Positions 24,190 to 26,309 of a stretch of 26,309 bases of DNA are shown one piece after another. Numbering within the stretch: position 1 is the stretch's first letter; every line of letters begins with the position of its first letter. The stretch comes from CAYVQE01 sp964633205 (GTDB taxonomy: Bacteria > Myxococcota > B64-G9), in the NCBI GenBank assembly GCA_964633205.1, contig CAZWFN010000087.1, forward strand, positions 1 to 26,309, given 5' to 3'. The position numbers and the translations under genes were made by a program. The notes under the pieces were generated by a model. That model made no database searches. It saw nothing but the letters and a program-made list of their open reading frames with translations, and was not told the DNA's origin.

Positions 24190-26309
24190 ATGCAACCCGC
24201 CCGTCAGGATGAGCGCCCAGCGACCGCCAGCCACAACCGCCGCCGACTGCCGGCGATCCTGGCTGGTCTGTTCGGTCTGCTGCTGGCCGGCCCGGCCGCC
24301 CGGGCCGCGGAGCCGGCCCCGCCGGCCGCCGGGCTGGACGACGACCAGCCGGTACGCGCCAGCCTGGTGGCCGACGTCGACCGGGCCGGGCTGGGCACCG
24401 AGTTCCACGTGGCGCTGCGGCTGGAGCTGGCCGCCGGCTGGCACGTCTACTGGACCTATCCCGGCAACACCGGCAAGCCCACCCGGGTGCGGTTCAAAAG
24501 CGACGAAGACCACACCAAGGTGCTCGAGCCGCGCTTTCCCCTGCCGCGGATATTCGACGCCGACACGCCCGCACTGATGAGCTTCGGCTACAGCGACGAG
24601 CTGCTGGTGCCGGCGCCGGCCATGGTCTATGCCCCGCCGCCCGGCGGCCGCACCACCATCGCGGCCGAAGTGGCCTGGCTGGCCTGCAAGCGTTCCTGCG
24701 TCAGCGGCCGGGCGCGGCCGCGGCTCGAGCTGGCCACCGGTGAGCAGCCGCGGCCCTCGCGCTGGGCCGACCGCCTGGCGGCGCTCGCGCCCCGCCTGCC
24801 GCAGCCGCTGTCGGCCACGGCCGCCCACCTCGAGAGCCTGCACTACGATTCCGGCCGCCTCCGGCTGCGCTTCAGCCTGCCCGGAGTGGCGGCGCCGGCC
24901 GACTTCGTGCCCAGCTGGATCGAGGGCGGGGCCTGCCGCATCGAGTCGGCCCGGGTGCTCGATCCACCCGAGGCACCGGCCGCGCTGGAGCTGGTGCTGG
25001 CCGGGGACCAGTGCCTGCCGGGTGCGGGCGGCGTACTGCTGGGCCGGCCGATCGCGGCAGCGCCGGACGCCGCGCCGCGGGCCCTGCGGGTGCAAGCCTG
25101 GGCGCCGCCGGCGGCCGCAGCCGGGCCGGCGGCGGCCGGCCAACCGCCGACGGCCGCGGCTGCAGCGGCGGCGACCGAGCAGCCGGGCCCGCCGGCGCAG
25201 AGCGAATCGCTGTGGATGATGCTGCTGCTGGCGCTGCTGGGCGGCATGCTGCTCAACATCATGCCCTGCGTCATTCCGGTGGTGGTGCCCAAGCTGTTGC
25301 ACGTGGTGCGCACCGCCCAGCAGACCGATGACCCGACCGAACGCCGCCGCTTGCTGTGGACCAACGCGCTGGCCTATACCGGCGGCGTATTGGCCACCCT
25401 GTTGAGCCTGGCGGTGCTGGTGCTGGTGCTCAAGCACATCGGCCACCGGGTGGGCTGGGGCTTCCAGTTCCAGAACCCGTGGTTCCTGGTGTTCATGATC
25501 GGGCTGCTGCTGGTGCTGGGCCTGGGCATGCTGCACGTGTTCCCGCTGCAGAGCAGCCGCCACGCCGACGACATGAAGCAGCTGCGACGCACCCGGCGCC
25601 GCAGCCCGCTGCTGGAGTCGTTCCTGACCGGCCTGCTGGTGACCTTTTTGGGCACGCCCTGCACCGCGCCCGCGCTGGGCCCGGCGCTGGGCTACGCCTT
25701 CACCGCCGGCGACGTCGAGATCGTGCTGCTGCTGGCCACGGTGGGGCTGGGGCTGGCCTCGCCCTTTCTGGTGATCGGCGCCTGGACCGGCTGGACCCGG
25801 GTGCTGCCACGACGGGTGACCGAGCGCTACGACCGCATCATGCGTGGCATGGCCTTTCTGTTGTTCGGCACCGCGGTCTGGTTGCTGGACGTGCTGGCCG
25901 AGGGCTACGGCAGCCGGGCGGCCCTGGCCACGGTCTGGTTCTGCCTGGCGCTGGCTGCGGCGGCCTGGTTGTTCGGCCTGATCAGCGACGCCAGCGAGCG
26001 CTGGCGCCGGCGGCTGCTCAAGCTGCTGCCAATGGTGGCGGCGGTCGGCTTGTTCGGTTGCTGGGTGCTGGATTTCTCGGCCCCGCAGGCCGGCCGGCCG
26101 CTGCGGCTGCAGTCGGAGGTGGGCATCCGCTGGCAGCCCTTCAGCCAGCAGCGGCTGGCCGCGCTGCGCCGCGCCGGCAAGACCGTGTTCATCGACTTCA
26201 CCGCCGAGTGGTGCATGAACTGCAAGGCCAACGAAAAGCTGTTCATCGAGACCGAGGCCACCCGGGATCTGCTCGAGCAGCTCGACGCGGTGGCCGTCAA
26301 GGCGGACAA
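24190..26309 (+). CDS. dsbD: DsbD/ScsB-type thiol:disulfide reductase (3' end beyond window)
   Basis: Inner-membrane protein that carries electrons from cytoplasmic thioredoxin to periplasmic thiol proteins. The 706 visible codons show a signal peptide (to about residue 41) and a periplasmic N-terminal domain with WLACKRSC (C166, C170). An Ala/Pro linker (about 310-335) leads to the membrane domain of about eight helices with the paired redox cysteines C360 in NIMPCVIP and C491 in GTPCTAPALGP. The C-terminal thioredoxin-like domain has WCMNC (W674-C678). All expected cysteine pairs are therefore present, although the last part and stop are missing. The ScsB branch is likely, judging by the N-terminal domain type, but I cannot separate the two firmly. 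GGGAGAG lies about 9 bases before the ATG. Confidence 0.92.
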   Translation, partial: MQPARQDERPATASHNRRRLPAILAGLFGLLLAGPAARAAEPAPPAAGLDDDQPVRASLVADVDRAGLGTEFHVALRLELAAGWHVYWTYPGNTGKPTRVRFKSDEDHTKVLEPRFPLPRIFDADTPALMSFGYSDELLVPAPAMVYAPPPGGRTTIAAEVAWLACKRSCVSGRARPRLELATGEQPRPSRWADRLAALAPRLPQPLSATAAHLESLHYDSGRLRLRFSLPGVAAPADFVPSWIEGGACRIESARVLDPPEAPAALELVLAGDQCLPGAGGVLLGRPIAAAPDAAPRALRVQAWAPPAAAAGPAAAGQPPTAAAAAAATEQPGPPAQSESLWMMLLLALLGGMLLNIMPCVIPVVVPKLLHVVRTAQQTDDPTERRRLLWTNALAYTGGVLATLLSLAVLVLVLKHIGHRVGWGFQFQNPWFLVFMIGLLLVLGLGMLHVFPLQSSRHADDMKQLRRTRRRSPLLESFLTGLLVTFLGTPCTAPALGPALGYAFTAGDVEIVLLLATVGLGLASPFLVIGAWTGWTRVLPRRVTERYDRIMRGMAFLLFGTAVWLLDVLAEGYGSRAALATVWFCLALAAAAWLFGLISDASERWRRRLLKLLPMVAAVGLFGCWVLDFSAPQAGRPLRLQSEVGIRWQPFSQQRLAALRRAGKTVFIDFTAEWCMNCKANEKLFIETEATRDLLEQLDAVAVKAD

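Overview
The window is a very GC-rich bacterial chromosome segment. It is a scaffold, because it contains a run of exactly 100 N (9156-9255). The order tig-clpP-clpX-lon, many lipoproteins, outer-membrane beta-barrels and signalling proteins (AAA+, REC, FHA, MshEN), tRNA genes without an encoded CCA, and REP/RAYT elements point to a Gram-negative bacterium of deltaproteobacterial type (Myxococcota or Desulfobacterota-like). That placement is an inference from gene content; no phylogeny was run.

Layout. 1-4478 (minus): the protein quality-control cluster tig, clpP, clpX and the 5' half of lon, with short gaps or overlaps. 4732-5021: tRNA-Leu(UAG) on minus and tRNA-Pro(UGG) on plus. 5052-9001 (plus): a GT-C-like membrane protein, then a winged-helix AAA+ ATPase paired with a membrane-anchored secreted protein. 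9045-10530: tRNA-Arg(UCU) followed by 145-bp tandem repeats, each beginning with a copy of the tRNA 3' end. An assembly gap lies inside them. A REP-associated tyrosine transposase (RAYT) flanked by inverted REP palindromes comes next.

10506-14067 (minus): a coiled-coil lipoprotein whose last codons lie in a REP, a metallo-beta-lactamase remnant, a porin-like protein, a third REP, and a lipoprotein with six BON domains. 14384-15838 (plus): a secreted CsgG-like protein and a small orphan with a good promoter. 15820-18140 (minus): a DUF166 protein and phosphoglucomutase. 18281-22758 (plus): a fused periplasmic/beta-barrel protein ending in a strong terminator, a cold-shock protein, a MshEN-REC-TPR regulator, and an FHA protein translationally coupled to an orphan helical protein. 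22786-23903 (minus): a DUF2089 HTH regulator coupled to a membrane protein. An AT-rich divergent promoter region separates this pair from a DsbD/ScsB-type thiol reductase that runs off the right edge.

The most distinctive part is 9045-10530. It combines a tRNA-tail tandem repeat array, formally like the rtT repeats after E. coli tyrT, with a RAYT whose promoter -35 box lies in its own REP, and with a REP that supplies the stop codon of a neighbouring gene. All three REP copies sit at the 3' side of a transcription unit and in the same orientation relative to it.
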